From NCBI GenBank assembly GCA_016721565.1, contig JADKHW010000056.1, forward strand, positions 1 through 14,399: 14,399 bases of DNA, in the 5' to 3' direction. A program made the translations under genes and the position numbers. Below the pieces are notes generated by a model. It was not told the DNA's origin. It worked only from the letters and a program-made list of their open reading frames with translations, and did not search any database. The DNA is from a bacterium. Its GTDB lineage: Bacteria; Electryoneota; RPQS01. Below are positions 9,132 through 14,399 of the stretch, one piece after another (position 1 is the first letter of the stretch; the number at the start of each line of letters is the position of its first letter).

Positions 9132-9485
9132 AAATTATCCCCTTACGTTCCTGCGACGAATTTATCGCGGGCGACCAAACGCGCCTGCGCGAAATTCTGC
9201 ATCCTGACAAGCTCCTTTGCTCTGGGCTACTCGCTGGCTCATGCGAGTCTTGATCCCGGAGTGACTTCAGTCTTACACCGACTGGCCACAAGTGAAGTCT
9301 ATTACATTCTCAAAGGCCGGGGTAAAATGGAAATCGACGGAAAAACCCGTGAAGTCGGAGTCGGGGATACCATCTACATCGCTCCCTCTTCAACTCAACG
9401 AATCACCTGTTTGGGTCCCGAAATTCTCGAATTTCTTTGTATTGTTGATCCAGCTTGGCAGGCCGAGGACGAAGAAATCCTGTAA
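9128..9485 (+). CDS. Single-domain cupin protein (one frameshift near 9210)
   Basis: Small beta-barrel cupin of about 119 residues, function unknown. GTG 9128-9130 (VKIIPLRSCDEFIAGD) is chosen because the similarity begins there and it overlaps the corrected stop of the VOC gene as GTGA. The first 30 codons share the VOC frame; after a shift near 9210 (HPDK to FALGYSLAHASLDPG) the rest is open to TAA 9483-9485. The cupin core reads TSVLHRLATSEVYYILKGRG and GVGDTIYIAP, with His and Glu of motif 1 present and the second motif-1 His replaced by Leu, a variant common in HRL-type cupins. Coupling to the VOC gene suggests a shared small-molecule role. The stop is followed by a repeat element and a two-way terminator. 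Confidence 0.85.
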
Positions 9486-9570
9486 AAACCTCAAGTTTGT
9501 ACCACCGGGCCTGACAAGACAGTTTCACGATCAGCTACCTCTCCTGCCTCCGGCAGGGAAGCCTCACCCT

Positions 9571-9612
9571 CTCAAGCCTTCGCGCCAGCGGCAACACCCG
9601 CTTAACAAGCGG
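9571..9612 (-). repeat. Intergenic repeat element, copy 2
   Basis: On the minus strand: CGCTT-GTT-AAGCG (9599-9611) followed by GGTGTTGCCGCTGGCGCG and GGCTTGAG. The small hairpin pairs CG where copies 3 and 4 pair TA, so the stem is kept while the bases change. It directly abuts the terminator at 9612-9641. Confidence 0.7.
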
Positions 9613-9641
9613 AAAGCCTGTCCCATATAGGACAGGCTTTC
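9612..9641. terminator. Bidirectional intrinsic terminator
   Basis: Perfect 12-base-pair stem GAAAGCCTGTCC / GGACAGGCTTTC with a six-base loop. It sits between the cupin gene (plus) and the RRM gene (minus), whose corrected stop is at 9724, and can end both transcripts, although U-tracts are short. Confidence 0.85.
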
Positions 9642-9723
9642 TCATTCTTCCCAGTCGCGGAAATCCGCTGACCGTATCGCAATCGCAGATCGTTAGATCC
9701 GCTCCGGCAAAACTTGGGGAAAA

Positions 9724-10037
9724 CTACCAGTTGCTTTCGCGACGCTGACGCGGGGACGGCCACCGCCGCCACCACCACCGCCACCACCTTGGGTACGTTC
9801 ACGCGCTTCATTCACATTCAGCGCGCGGCCGCCCATCTGCTGGCCGTCCAGCTTCTTGATTGCGTTGGCAGCACCTTCGGCATCCATCTGCACGAAACCA
9901 AATCCGCGCGGACGACCCGTTTCACGGTCCTTAACCAACTCAACGGCTTCCACCGTACCATGCTCGCCGAAAACTTGGCGAAGTTCTTCTTCCGTTGCGC
10001 TGAACGGAAGGTTTCCGACATAAAGACGAGTTGCCAT
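9724..10037 (-). CDS. RRM RNA-binding protein with glycine-rich tail (copy 1)
   Basis: Small single-RRM protein of about 104 residues, of the type that is often cold-induced in bacteria and acts on RNA in the cytoplasm. RNP2 is LYVGNL (residues 5-10) and RNP1 is RGFGFVQM (44-51), followed by IKKLDGQQMGGRALNVNEA and a poly-Gly tract. ATG 10035-10037 (MATRL) is seven bases from AGGAGA; the upstream ATG at 10043 lies only one base from it and is less likely. The open frame runs to 9693 with an odd tail, but shifting one base after the glycine tract gives RQRRESNW and TAG at 9724-9726. This matches RRRQSNW-stop in the neighbouring paralogue, so a one-base deletion is likely near the CCCC at 9752-9756. 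A long conserved leader precedes it. Confidence 0.92.
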
Positions 10038-10231
10038 CGTCATTTCTCCTGTTTCGTCCCTCTTAGGTATTTACTAATCAACACTTTAGAGGATAAAAAA
10101 TCCTCAGACGACTTCCGTGGTTACTGCATCGGAATCGCTGAGGGACGAATTTTCGGCGAAACGACGGACAGACTACACAAACTGAAATCGCGAACAGCAG
10201 AGGATGGTTTCGGTAATCCGTCCATCTTACT
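10038..10231 (-). promoter_or_regulatory. Long structured 5' leader of RRM gene copy 1
   Basis: About 190 bases from the predicted start site to the ATG. It holds a six-pair hairpin GAGGAT-TTTTT-ATCCTC (10089-10105) and a block at 10106-10195 that is closely similar to 10755-10840 in front of copy 2. Both leaders have the same order: conserved block, hairpin, TCTAA-GTG-TG box, spacer, AGGAGA, ATG. No protein coding is supported. Confidence 0.65.
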
Positions 10232-10237
10232 GCGCGC

Positions 10238-10266
10238 AATATAAGTACAAACTCTCATTTTTCCAA
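10238..10266 (-). promoter_or_regulatory. Promoter candidate for RRM gene copy 1
   Basis: On the minus strand TTGGAA (10261-10266), 17 bases, TATATT (10238-10243). Spacing is ideal for a sigma-70 type promoter, and the same -10 hexamer recurs upstream of copy 2 and of the methyltransferase gene. Confidence 0.6.
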
Positions 10267-10286
10267 GTGTTCGAAGCAAAATAAAG

Positions 10287-10319
10287 AAAGTGGGCACCGA
10301 CAAATCGGCACCCACTTTT
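10287..10319 (-). terminator. Intrinsic terminator after RRM gene copy 2
   Basis: Minus-strand AAAGTGGG pairs with CCCACTTT, and an inner CCGA/TCGG stem is separated by a two-base internal loop; T-rich sequence follows. It separates the two RRM transcription units, so each appears to be transcribed alone. Confidence 0.82.
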
Positions 10320-10374
10320 GATAGGTCAGTCTATATACCGTACTAAGTACGGTGAGCTTCCCCCAGAACTGGTG

Positions 10375-10653
10375 TTACCAGTTGCTCTGGCGACGGCGGG
10401 CGGAGTTGGTACGCTCCTTAGCCTCGTTCACGTTCAGGCGCGGCCACCCATCCTCGAAGCCGTCAAGCTTCTTGATAGCAGTCGCGGCACCATCAGGTCC
10501 ATCTGGACGAAACCGAAGCCACGCGGGCGGCCGGTTTCGCGATCCATCACCAATTCAGCAGTTTCGACGGTTCCGAATTCCTCCGAAAACCGTGAAGCTC
10601 ATCTTCCGTTGCACTAAACGGAAGGTTTCCAACATATAAAGACGTGTTGCCAT
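10375..10653 (-). CDS. RRM RNA-binding protein (copy 2), frameshifted
   Basis: Tandem paralogue of the gene at 9724, about 92 residues. ATG 10651-10653 (MATRL) lies seven bases from AGGAGA, and the ten bases after AGGAGA are identical in both genes. Read across at least four indels: LYVGNLPFSATEDEL, GTVETAELV, DRETGRPRGFGFVQMD (RNP1), AATAIKKLDGF, LNVNEAKERTNSARRRQSNW and TAA at 10375-10377. The poly-Gly tract of copy 1 is missing, so the tail is short and basic. The net length is a multiple of three although the frame is broken inside, so insertions and deletions balance. Sequencing error is preferred because conserved motifs survive in every frame; a decayed duplicate is the alternative. 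Confidence 0.8.
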
Positions 10654-10880
10654 CGTCATTTCTCCTATGTCCCTCATAGTGTTTTCCTCTGGACTCATCC
10701 TAAAAGGACATCCAGAGATTGTAAATACAGCACTTAGAAGAGCAAAATGCCCTCGAACGACTTCCGTGAATACTGCTTCGGAATCGCGAGGGACAAACGG
10801 CGAGACGACGTACAGGCTTACACAAACTGAAATCGCGAACTGTGAAAAGTGGGTTGCGGGACGGTCCCGTTCACCTTTCG
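10654..10880 (-). promoter_or_regulatory. Long structured 5' leader of RRM gene copy 2
   Basis: About 225 bases. The block at 10755-10840 matches 10106-10195 of copy 1. The hairpin GAGGGC-ATTTT-GCTCTT (about 10737-10754) occupies the same place as in copy 1, with two base pairs next to the loop changed from A-T and T-A to G-C and C-G. A GGGAC-G-GTCCC palindrome (10858-10868) lies near the predicted 5' end. Confidence 0.62.
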
Positions 10881-10886
10881 ATTGCT

Positions 10887-10916
10887 AATATACGAAAAAT
10901 TAGTTACATCTCCTAA
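10887..10916 (-). promoter_or_regulatory. Promoter candidate for RRM gene copy 2
   Basis: On the minus strand TTAGGA (10911-10916), 18 bases, TATATT (10887-10892). The -10 box equals that of copy 1; the -35 box is weaker. Confidence 0.5.
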
Positions 10917-10944
10917 TCGGGCTGGAGATGCCGATTCCGGCTGG

Positions 10945-10960
10945 GCGGGGACGCTCCCGC
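10945..10960. repeat. GC-rich imperfect palindrome (REP-like)
   Basis: GCGGGGACGCTCCCGC, related in shape to the GGGACGGTCCC palindrome at 10858-10868. It lies in the gap between the HAF gene's trailing repeat and the RRM leader. Function unknown; it may be part of a dispersed REP-like family. Confidence 0.4.
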
Positions 10961-10986
10961 TCTGCGAAGTTGGGGACCACGGAAAA

Positions 10987-11051
10987 GTCAAGCGTTAGCG
11001 CCAGCGCAAAACCTGCTTAACAAGCAGCGGGCGCCGATTGCTCGACGCCCG
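10987..11051 (-). repeat. Intergenic repeat element, copy 3
   Basis: Starts 25 bases after the stop of the HAF gene. On the minus strand: GC-rich stem CGGGCG...CGCCCG (11028-11051), then TGCTT-GTT-AAGCA (11014-11026), then GGTTTTGCGCTGGCGCTA and CGCTTGAC. Over 60 bases it is almost identical to copy 4, about 1.5 kb away. The first stem probably also serves as terminator of the HAF gene. Confidence 0.85.
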
Positions 11052-11075
11052 ATGGAGCGGTTTGCTTAGGTCGAG

Positions 11076-12314
11076 TTATTCGTACACGAGTACGTAGAAT
11101 TGAGAATTAATTGGACCGAGAGGCAGAGATATTCCGGGACCAGCGACCTCGGCAACTTGGTACTCGGGCAAAATTGGCACAGGTATGACATCAGCACAGA
11201 ACAGTCGATATATACTCGCGCCTTGGACAGGTGTCCAGTCAAATCGCAGACTGTCCCCGGAAAATGTCACTGTTAGATCGTCAATTGCTGGCAAAGTGAC
11301 TATCACCGGAGTCAACAGAAGCCCACCGGCTTCAAATGTAATTGTATTCTGGCCGGAGCCGACAATTTGTCCCGCATCGTTGATATCGCTGACGGTGTTC
11401 ACCACCCAACCGGAAGCGGGATTAATGAATGTGTTGACATCACGCAGACCCAACGAGTCTGTATAAAAGTAGCCTGTCAAGCCCGAGCCGCTGCCGACAC
11501 AGTCTCCGCTTCGGTTGATGCTCGCCATGCCGGAGTTGTTGACGCCGCTGAACCATTGCCAACCCGTAGCTATGCTCCAACGCGCGAACTGAATAAGATT
11601 GCCGCTCGCGCTAAGCACCGATCCCGAAACCCAGTTCCCATCTTTGCTGATGCCACCAGCGCGCGTGCTACCCCAGCCAACGGGCGCTGCAAGCAAGTTC
11701 AGGCCGCCTGCGACAGTCCAAGTGTATCCTCCTCCGCTCGTCAACCCGACAACTTGACCGAGATTGCTGACATCGTACGCATAGCCGCCCGTAACGCCGT
11801 CCAGAATGGTCATGCCGATTCCATCGCGGTAAAGAACAGGCCGCCAATATTCGGAACCAGCTTGGAAGTAGTGTCCGTAGCCCGCAACCCAACCTGAGTC
11901 ATTGATACCGTATCCTTGACTTCTCGAACCGCCGGGCAGAGTTCCAAGGTCCTCGACAACACCATTGTTCCAGCGTACAGCCCTGTTCGCATTCGCTCCG
12001 GCGAAGTCAATTCCGGATGTACCAGCAACGACATCGAAGTTATTCAGGTCGTAAGCAATGGCGTCCGTCCGTGGAGGAAGAGGCGGCAACTCCACCATTC
12101 CGTTTTCCGGTGTCCAAAAGAATGCTTTTGTTCCGGAGAATCCGCAGACGTGACCTAAATCATTGACCGCAAGCGCACGAGTTGTAAGCTGCCCCGGCAA
12201 ATTACCAAGAAATGTCACGGTGTATTCAAGAGCGGAGGCATTGATAGTGACAGTGAGCAATGTCACAAACAAGAAATTCAGCCTGAGAGTAGAGATTCTG
12301 TTCATCTTCATCAT
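11076..12314 (-). CDS. Exported HAF-repeat (extracellular repeat) protein
   Basis: Secreted protein of about 412 residues, function unknown. ATG 12312-12314 (MMKMNRIS) begins a clean signal peptide LNFLFVTLLTVTINASA; a TTG twelve bases upstream would add four residues but lacks a ribosome site. The body consists of repeated units of the HAF family, each with a 'IND-G-VVGY'-like core: ALAVNDLGHVCGFSG, AYDLNNFDVVAGTS, GYGINDSGWVAGYG, AYDVSNLGQVVGLTS, ISKDGNWVSGSV, VSDINDAGQIVGSG. A C-terminal FN3-like stretch (DSLRFDWTPVQGASIYRLF) ends FYVLVYE. There is no PNPFN sorting tail, unlike the cluster at 2515-7875. The frame is intact throughout, in contrast to the left half of the window. Confidence 0.9.
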   Translation of the reverse strand: MMKMNRISTLRLNFLFVTLLTVTINASALEYTVTFLGNLPGQLTTRALAVNDLGHVCGFSGTKAFFWTPENGMVELPPLPPRTDAIAYDLNNFDVVAGTSGIDFAGANANRAVRWNNGVVEDLGTLPGGSRSQGYGINDSGWVAGYGHYFQAGSEYWRPVLYRDGIGMTILDGVTGGYAYDVSNLGQVVGLTSGGGYTWTVAGGLNLLAAPVGWGSTRAGGISKDGNWVSGSVLSASGNLIQFARWSIATGWQWFSGVNNSGMASINRSGDCVGSGSGLTGYFYTDSLGLRDVNTFINPASGWVVNTVSDINDAGQIVGSGQNTITFEAGGLLLTPVIVTLPAIDDLTVTFSGDSLRFDWTPVQGASIYRLFCADVIPVPILPEYQVAEVAGPGISLPLGPINSQFYVLVYE

Positions 12315-12452
12315 ACGTTGCACCAATTTCGTTAACTAATCATGTGAAGGACGTGTATTCAAATTTGTATCAGACATTAACACTCTACGCGCGATAAAGC
12401 AATAGATCAGATTCGTTCGCCAGAAGCCTACAAAAATTATCTTATTTAACGT

Positions 12453-12518
12453 CTTCAAGCGCTAGCGTCAGCGCAAAACCTGCTTAACAAGCAACGGGCG
12501 CCGATTGCTCGACGCCCG
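12453..12518 (-). repeat. Intergenic repeat element, copy 4
   Basis: Starts 28 bases after the stop of the helix-turn-helix gene. Same order as copy 3: stem CGGGCG...CGCCCG (12495-12518), hairpin TGCTT-GTT-AAGCA (12481-12493), then GGTTTTGCGCTGACGCTAGC and GCTTGAAG. Here the last part also folds as GCGCT...AGCGC (12459-12474). Confidence 0.85.
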
Positions 12519-12545
12519 CTCTGCTTGGATCCCTGATTACAAGGC

Positions 12546-12812
12546 TCAGACAATCGGATTGCCTGAGTGCGAAGTGGCTTTGGTTTCCACCGTGACTCTG
12601 CGAGCACGGCGGCCATTCTTAACCGGCGCGGCCGGTTCGTTGCTTTCGACGGTCATGCCCTTTTCAACCCATTCCTGCAACGCTTCTTGGGTGAACTTAA
12701 TTTGCCCGCCGAGCCTGAAGTGTGGAACCCCCCACCGCTTATAGCCGTTACGCAGAGCGGCCGGGGTCTTACCGAGAAACTTCGCAGCCTCTTGAACGCT
12801 GAGAATCACCAT
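12546..12812 (-). CDS. Small helix-turn-helix DNA-binding protein (excisionase/MerR-like HTH_17)
   Basis: Protein of 88 residues. ATG 12810-12812 is preceded by AAGGAG at six bases, so the start is firm. Residues 4-51 form a winged-helix HTH_17 domain: LSVQEAAKFLGKTPAAL, then YKRWGVPHFRLGGQIKF, then TQEALQEWVEKG. The C-terminus is a basic, probably disordered tail (KNGRRARRVTVETK). Such proteins are often excisionases or small regulators, but no integrase, phage or conjugation gene is nearby, so a stand-alone regulator is more likely. An inverted repeat upstream (12850-12878) could be its own operator. It is followed by repeat copy 4, which likely ends its transcript. Confidence 0.88.
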   Translation of the reverse strand: MVILSVQEAAKFLGKTPAALRNGYKRWGVPHFRLGGQIKFTQEALQEWVEKGMTVESNEPAAPVKNGRRARRVTVETKATSHSGNPIV

Positions 12813-12849
12813 GATCTACTCCTTCTTTGGTTAGATGACTGCTAACATA

Positions 12850-12878
12850 CAAGCGGAGACCCTGATTTCATCCGCTTG
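12850..12878. promoter_or_regulatory. Inverted repeat upstream of the helix-turn-helix gene
   Basis: Perfect eight-base arms CAAGCGGA and TCCGCTTG separated by 13 bases, 37 bases upstream of the ATG of the HTH gene. The position suits an autoregulatory operator or a leader hairpin. No other copy was noticed in the window. Confidence 0.5.
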
Positions 12879-12978
12879 CTATTATTAGACGATTGAACTT
12901 TCACGATAGTTCCCAGTTTCGCAACGCCCGTCTAAATACTTGGATATCGAGTCGTTTGAACTTGAAATATTCCCGAGG

Positions 12979-13006
12979 TTGTCTTGTTAAGAGAATGTTA
13001 TAAAAT
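12979..13006 (+). promoter_or_regulatory. Promoter candidate for the cupredoxin-like gene
   Basis: TTGTCT (12979-12984), 16 bases, TAAAAT (13001-13006), giving a short leader of about 25 bases before the Shine-Dalgarno and GTG at 13037. Confidence 0.45.
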
Positions 13007-13036
13007 AGCTTACAGAATCGAACTTGGAGGCAGTTT

Positions 13037-13417
13037 GTGGATCCGTTGAGCTTTTGGAAAATGGTCGCAGGCATCGCCTTCGTGGCCGCAATCTTCTGGT
13101 ATTTCTATTTCCGAGGCAGATCGAGTAATTCTGAACCTCGGGAGCCACGAAAACTCCAGCAATTCGAGTCCAAATTGAAAAACGGCCAACTGGAACCCGC
13201 CGGGTACGAGATCCGCGTGGACCACCCGGTGCAGTGGCTGATCCACCGTTTCGACACAGAACCCGATGACGAGATCTTCGAAATAGAAGAACTCGAGCTT
13301 TACCAACTCCTGCCCGCCGGACACACCACAATCATTGCCTTCTTACCCGAGAAAAAAGGCAAATACAAAATCATTTTGGGCACGGAGCGGGAAGCAGGTC
13401 TGGTCAGAGTGGTTTGA
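13037..13417 (+). CDS. Membrane-anchored cupredoxin-like protein lacking copper ligands
   Basis: Protein of 126 residues. GTG 13037-13039 lies six bases after GGAGG, which fixes the start. A single N-terminal membrane helix spans about residues 9-25, followed by a charged linker and a soluble domain (about 57-126) outside the membrane. The pattern GYEIRVDHPVQWLIHRFD, IFEIEELELYQLLPAGHTT, LPEKKGKYKIILGTEREAG, LVRV follows the cupredoxin domain found beside copper ATPases, where the matching places read 'CTEEV' and 'CGMnM-G'. Here the Cys and Met ligands are replaced (DDEIFEIEE and ILGTEREAG), and the protein has no Cys at all. It may be a structural or regulatory relative rather than a copper carrier. 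Family assignment is by pattern only. Confidence 0.75.
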   Translation: MDPLSFWKMVAGIAFVAAIFWYFYFRGRSSNSEPREPRKLQQFESKLKNGQLEPAGYEIRVDHPVQWLIHRFDTEPDDEIFEIEELELYQLLPAGHTTIIAFLPEKKGKYKIILGTEREAGLVRVV

Positions 13418-13456
13418 GGAGAATTTCATCCAAAAATCCATAATAATAGCGAATAC

Positions 13457-13485
13457 TTGACAATAATCTTCAGGACTCTTATATT
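13457..13485 (+). promoter_or_regulatory. Strong sigma-70-like promoter for the methyltransferase gene
   Basis: TTGACA (13457-13462), exactly 17 bases, TATATT (13480-13485). The start site would be near 13492, leaving a leader of about 130 bases. Confidence 0.65.
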
Positions 13486-13624
13486 TTCGGCTTCTGCAAA
13501 AAAACATCTTAGCTTGTGGGTTGCTACTGCTGGGCAATCATTGAACTGGGTTTGGAAATTTGCTGAATGGGAGAGCTAAGTGACAATAATTTAGCTTTCA
13601 AAAAACAGAACGGGGAGTTCTACA

Positions 13625-14399
13625 ATGGGATCTGCACAAGATCAAGCAAAAGTTTGGGCGCAAGGCGCCCACGAGTGGGCCACGAAATTTGAGCCGCATT
13701 TTGAGCCGTTATGGCATCAGATGCTCGCGATGTCGGGGGTAACCAAGGGAACGAAGTTCTTTGATGCCGGTTGCGGCTCGGGTGGAGCCTCAATCATCGC
13801 AGAAAGGCGCGGAGCGAAGGTCGCAGGGTTGGATGCGACGCCGGAGTTAATTTCAATTGCTCAGCAACGCATGCCCCACGCCCCGTTCGTCGTCGGCGAT
13901 TTGGAAAATTTGCCGCACGAAGACGGAAGTTTTGACGTGGTGTTTGCCGCCAATGCCGTGCAATTCACCTACGACCCTGCACAAGCGCTGGCTGAAATCA
14001 AGCGCGTACTTGGACCTGATGGCAAAGCAATCGTAGCCGTGTTCACCGACATTGAACGCAACAACATGGGGACGTTTATCAAGGCGCTTGCAGGATTACT
14101 TCCGCAGCCGCCGAAAGTCGGCCCGTTCGCTCTCGGCAAACCCGGCTTACTTGAAACCGCGATTGAAAAGAGCGGCTTGAAAGTTGTCCGTGATGTCGAA
14201 GTCCCCTGTGATTTCGTCTATCCCGATGTCGAAGATTTCTGGGTCACGTTCCGCTCCGCCGGTCCGTCCCGCGCCGCCATCGCCAACGTCGGTGAAGAAA
14301 AGACCAAGCAAACCGCATTAGAGTCAGTCAAACCGTTCGTCAAACCAAACGGCTCACTGCATCTGAAAAACATCTCGCACGTAGTAACCTTAGAAGCGT
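13625..14399 (+). CDS. Class I SAM-dependent methyltransferase (Methyltransf_11-like), 3' end beyond window
   Basis: Transfers a methyl group from S-adenosylmethionine to an unknown small molecule or lipid. ATG 13625-13627 is seven bases from GGGGAG. The frame is open for 258 codons to the window edge. Motif I is FFDAGCGSGGAS (residues 45-56), the acidic ribose ligand is in AGLDAT (Asp70), the adenine pocket is VGDLENLP (Asp92), and motif III is FDVVFAANAVQF, followed by IKRVLGPDGKAIVAVF. The C-terminal part (VEDFWVTFRSAGPS) resembles ubiquinone/menaquinone- or arsenite-type relatives only in general layout. Family length of about 265-270 suggests that only a few residues are missing. No frameshift was seen. 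Confidence 0.92.
   Translation, partial: MGSAQDQAKVWAQGAHEWATKFEPHFEPLWHQMLAMSGVTKGTKFFDAGCGSGGASIIAERRGAKVAGLDATPELISIAQQRMPHAPFVVGDLENLPHEDGSFDVVFAANAVQFTYDPAQALAEIKRVLGPDGKAIVAVFTDIERNNMGTFIKALAGLLPQPPKVGPFALGKPGLLETAIEKSGLKVVRDVEVPCDFVYPDVEDFWVTFRSAGPSRAAIANVGEEKTKQTALESVKPFVKPNGSLHLKNISHVVTLEA

Noticed and set aside
9543..9557. CCTGCC-TCC-GGCAGG hairpin as terminator of the cupin gene
   Set aside because: The stem is only six pairs and has no T-tract; the stronger stem at 9612-9641 explains termination.
9757..9790. GCC/ACC tandem repeat as a microsatellite
   Set aside because: It is the codon run for the poly-glycine tract of the RRM protein, expected in this family.
9714..10244. Plus-strand 176-codon open frame
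   Set aside because: It runs antisense to the RRM gene and through its leader; composition reflects the opposite strand.
11367..11897. Plus-strand 176-codon open frame
   Set aside because: It is antisense to the intact HAF-repeat gene, has no family signature and no ribosome site.
12248..12267. GTGACA...TGTCAC inverted repeat as a second CRP-like site
   Set aside because: It lies inside the signal-peptide codons of the HAF gene with an eight-base spacer and lacks the TGTGA-N6-TCACA pattern; chance is likely.
7897..12518. Possible CRISPR array from the repeated 40-65 base element
   Set aside because: Copies are 1.4-1.7 kb apart, separated by whole genes, differ in sequence and lack regular spacers or cas genes.
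12546..12812. Prophage or integrative element marked by an excisionase-like gene
   Set aside because: No integrase, attachment repeats, tRNA or phage genes are present nearby.

Overview
The window looks like bacterial chromosome, most likely from the FCB superphylum (Bacteroidota/Ignavibacteria/Calditrichota/Zixibacteria-like lineages). The main reason is a set of secreted proteins that all end in a 'YPNPFN'-type C-terminal sorting domain (type IX secretion-like). HAF-repeat, choice-of-anchor-V-like and FN3-like secreted proteins support this. The phylum cannot be fixed from the window. Clear Shine-Dalgarno sites precede several starts, and three promoter candidates share a TATATT -10 box.

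Layout. 1-706 (-): Kef/CPA2 cation:proton antiporter, 5' part only. 1021-2444 (+): aldehyde dehydrogenase, ending at a two-way terminator. 2515-7875 (-): four consecutive genes for secreted modular proteins. Three carry an N-terminal choice-of-anchor-V-like domain (two with a visible CxxxCH motif) and one carries a plastocyanin-like cupredoxin domain. All four then have FN3-like modules and a sorting tail. 7955-8584 (-): membrane-anchored peroxiredoxin-like thioredoxin-fold protein with an in-frame TAG, and a CRP/FNR-type palindrome just upstream. 8759-9485 (+): VOC/glyoxalase-like protein and a cupin, apparently overlapping by GTGA. 9724-10880 (-): two tandem RRM RNA-binding proteins, each with a long, related leader. 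11076-12314 (-): HAF-repeat exported protein. 12546-12812 (-): small helix-turn-helix protein. 13037-13417 (+): membrane-anchored cupredoxin-like protein without copper ligands. 13625-end (+): SAM methyltransferase, cut by the window edge.

Two non-coding systems are the most interesting content. The first is a repeated intergenic element (four copies, all in the same orientation, each 3' of a minus-strand gene) with compensatory changes in a small hairpin. The second is a conserved 5' leader about 190-230 nt long in front of both RRM genes, with its own covarying hairpin, which recalls cold-shock mRNA leaders.

A caution applies to the whole annotation. Many genes, especially between about 540 and 7600, are broken by single-base indels while protein similarity continues across the breaks. 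This looks more like uncorrected sequencing error than decay, so gene ends are given for the reconstructed gene, not for the longest open frame.
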